A DNA stretch of 13,917 bases, taken from DATBFX01 sp034667245. Lineage in GTDB: Bacteria; Chloroflexota; Chloroflexia; Thermomicrobiales; UBA6265. The DNA is taken from contig JAXDKI010000607.1 of NCBI GenBank assembly GCA_034667245.1, positions 1 to 13,917 on the forward strand, in the 5' to 3' direction. The notes below the pieces were generated by a model. The model searched no databases. It was given only the letters and a program-made list of their open reading frames with translations, and was not told the DNA's origin. Every line of letters starts with the position of its first letter. Position 1 is the first letter of the stretch. The translations under genes were made by a program, and so were the position numbers. Below, piece after piece: positions 13,798 through 13,917 of this stretch.

Positions 13798-13917
13798 GCG
13801 GGGCACTGCTCCCGATGGTGTAACCCTTCTCGTCCGCCGGTGTTCGAGTCAGTATTGGCGAATTCCCTCCCTGTGCCTCTCGTCGTCCGTAGACGGCCGC
13901 GCCGTCGCGTCGTATAA

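Noticed and set aside
13838..13862. GTTCGAGTC resembling a tRNA T-loop near the right edge.
   Set aside because: The flanking bases do not pair as a T stem and no acceptor or anticodon arm can be built upstream.

Overview
The window is GC-rich (about two thirds G+C by eye) and almost entirely chromosomal in character, with ordinary metabolic, transport and exported-protein genes. Several traits point to the Thermomicrobia branch of Chloroflexota. These are exported proteins with twin-arginine leaders of the type 'FDSIARTW...SRRRALRGL', a large protein carrying an XPB/Ssl2-type helicase-associated domain, frequent GTG starts, and DUF433/DUF5615 toxin-antitoxin genes. The lineage is inferred from protein style only. 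There is no rRNA, tRNA, CRISPR array, transposase or phage gene that I can see.

Layout. 1-998: the permease of a molybdate-type ABC transporter (modB), probably the end of an operon lying upstream. 1055-2508: two small Tat-exported proteins transcribed divergently from a 400 bp intergenic region. One is a very cysteine-rich Stig1-like protein (minus strand); the other is an unrecognised 202-residue secreted protein (plus strand) behind a good promoter. 2637-2709: a strong hairpin (probable terminator) followed at once by the promoter of ilvE (branched-chain aminotransferase, 2803-3750). 3774-3837: a perfect 17 bp inverted repeat. 3870-4428: an overlapping ParD/ParE toxin-antitoxin pair. 4485-5651 (minus strand): a two-gene operon of an unrecognised membrane-anchored protein and a membrane-anchored TlpA/ResA-type thioredoxin. 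5652-6301: 650 bp with no convincing gene, containing a perfect 13 bp hairpin. 6302-7162: an EamA/DMT-family transporter, probably translated from a leaderless mRNA. 7273-9941: a two-gene operon of exported beta-propellers (six-bladed kelch, then PQQ-type), with a 4-nt stop/start overlap. 10115-10630: a MarR-family regulator with its own promoter. 10695-13718 (minus strand): a three-gene operon of a DUF433 antitoxin, a DUF5615 PIN-like toxin and a 735-residue protein with a helicase-associated domain but no helicase motor.

How genes work together. The pairs whose cooperation is best supported are ParD/ParE and DUF433/DUF5615 (overlapping genes, known family pairings). The TlpA operon and the kelch-PQQ operon are supported by spacing or overlap. 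The most unusual arrangement is the coupling of a PIN-like toxin module to a motor-less XPB-N/Helicase_C_3 protein. Next come the two-propeller exported operon and the membrane-anchored partner of TlpA.
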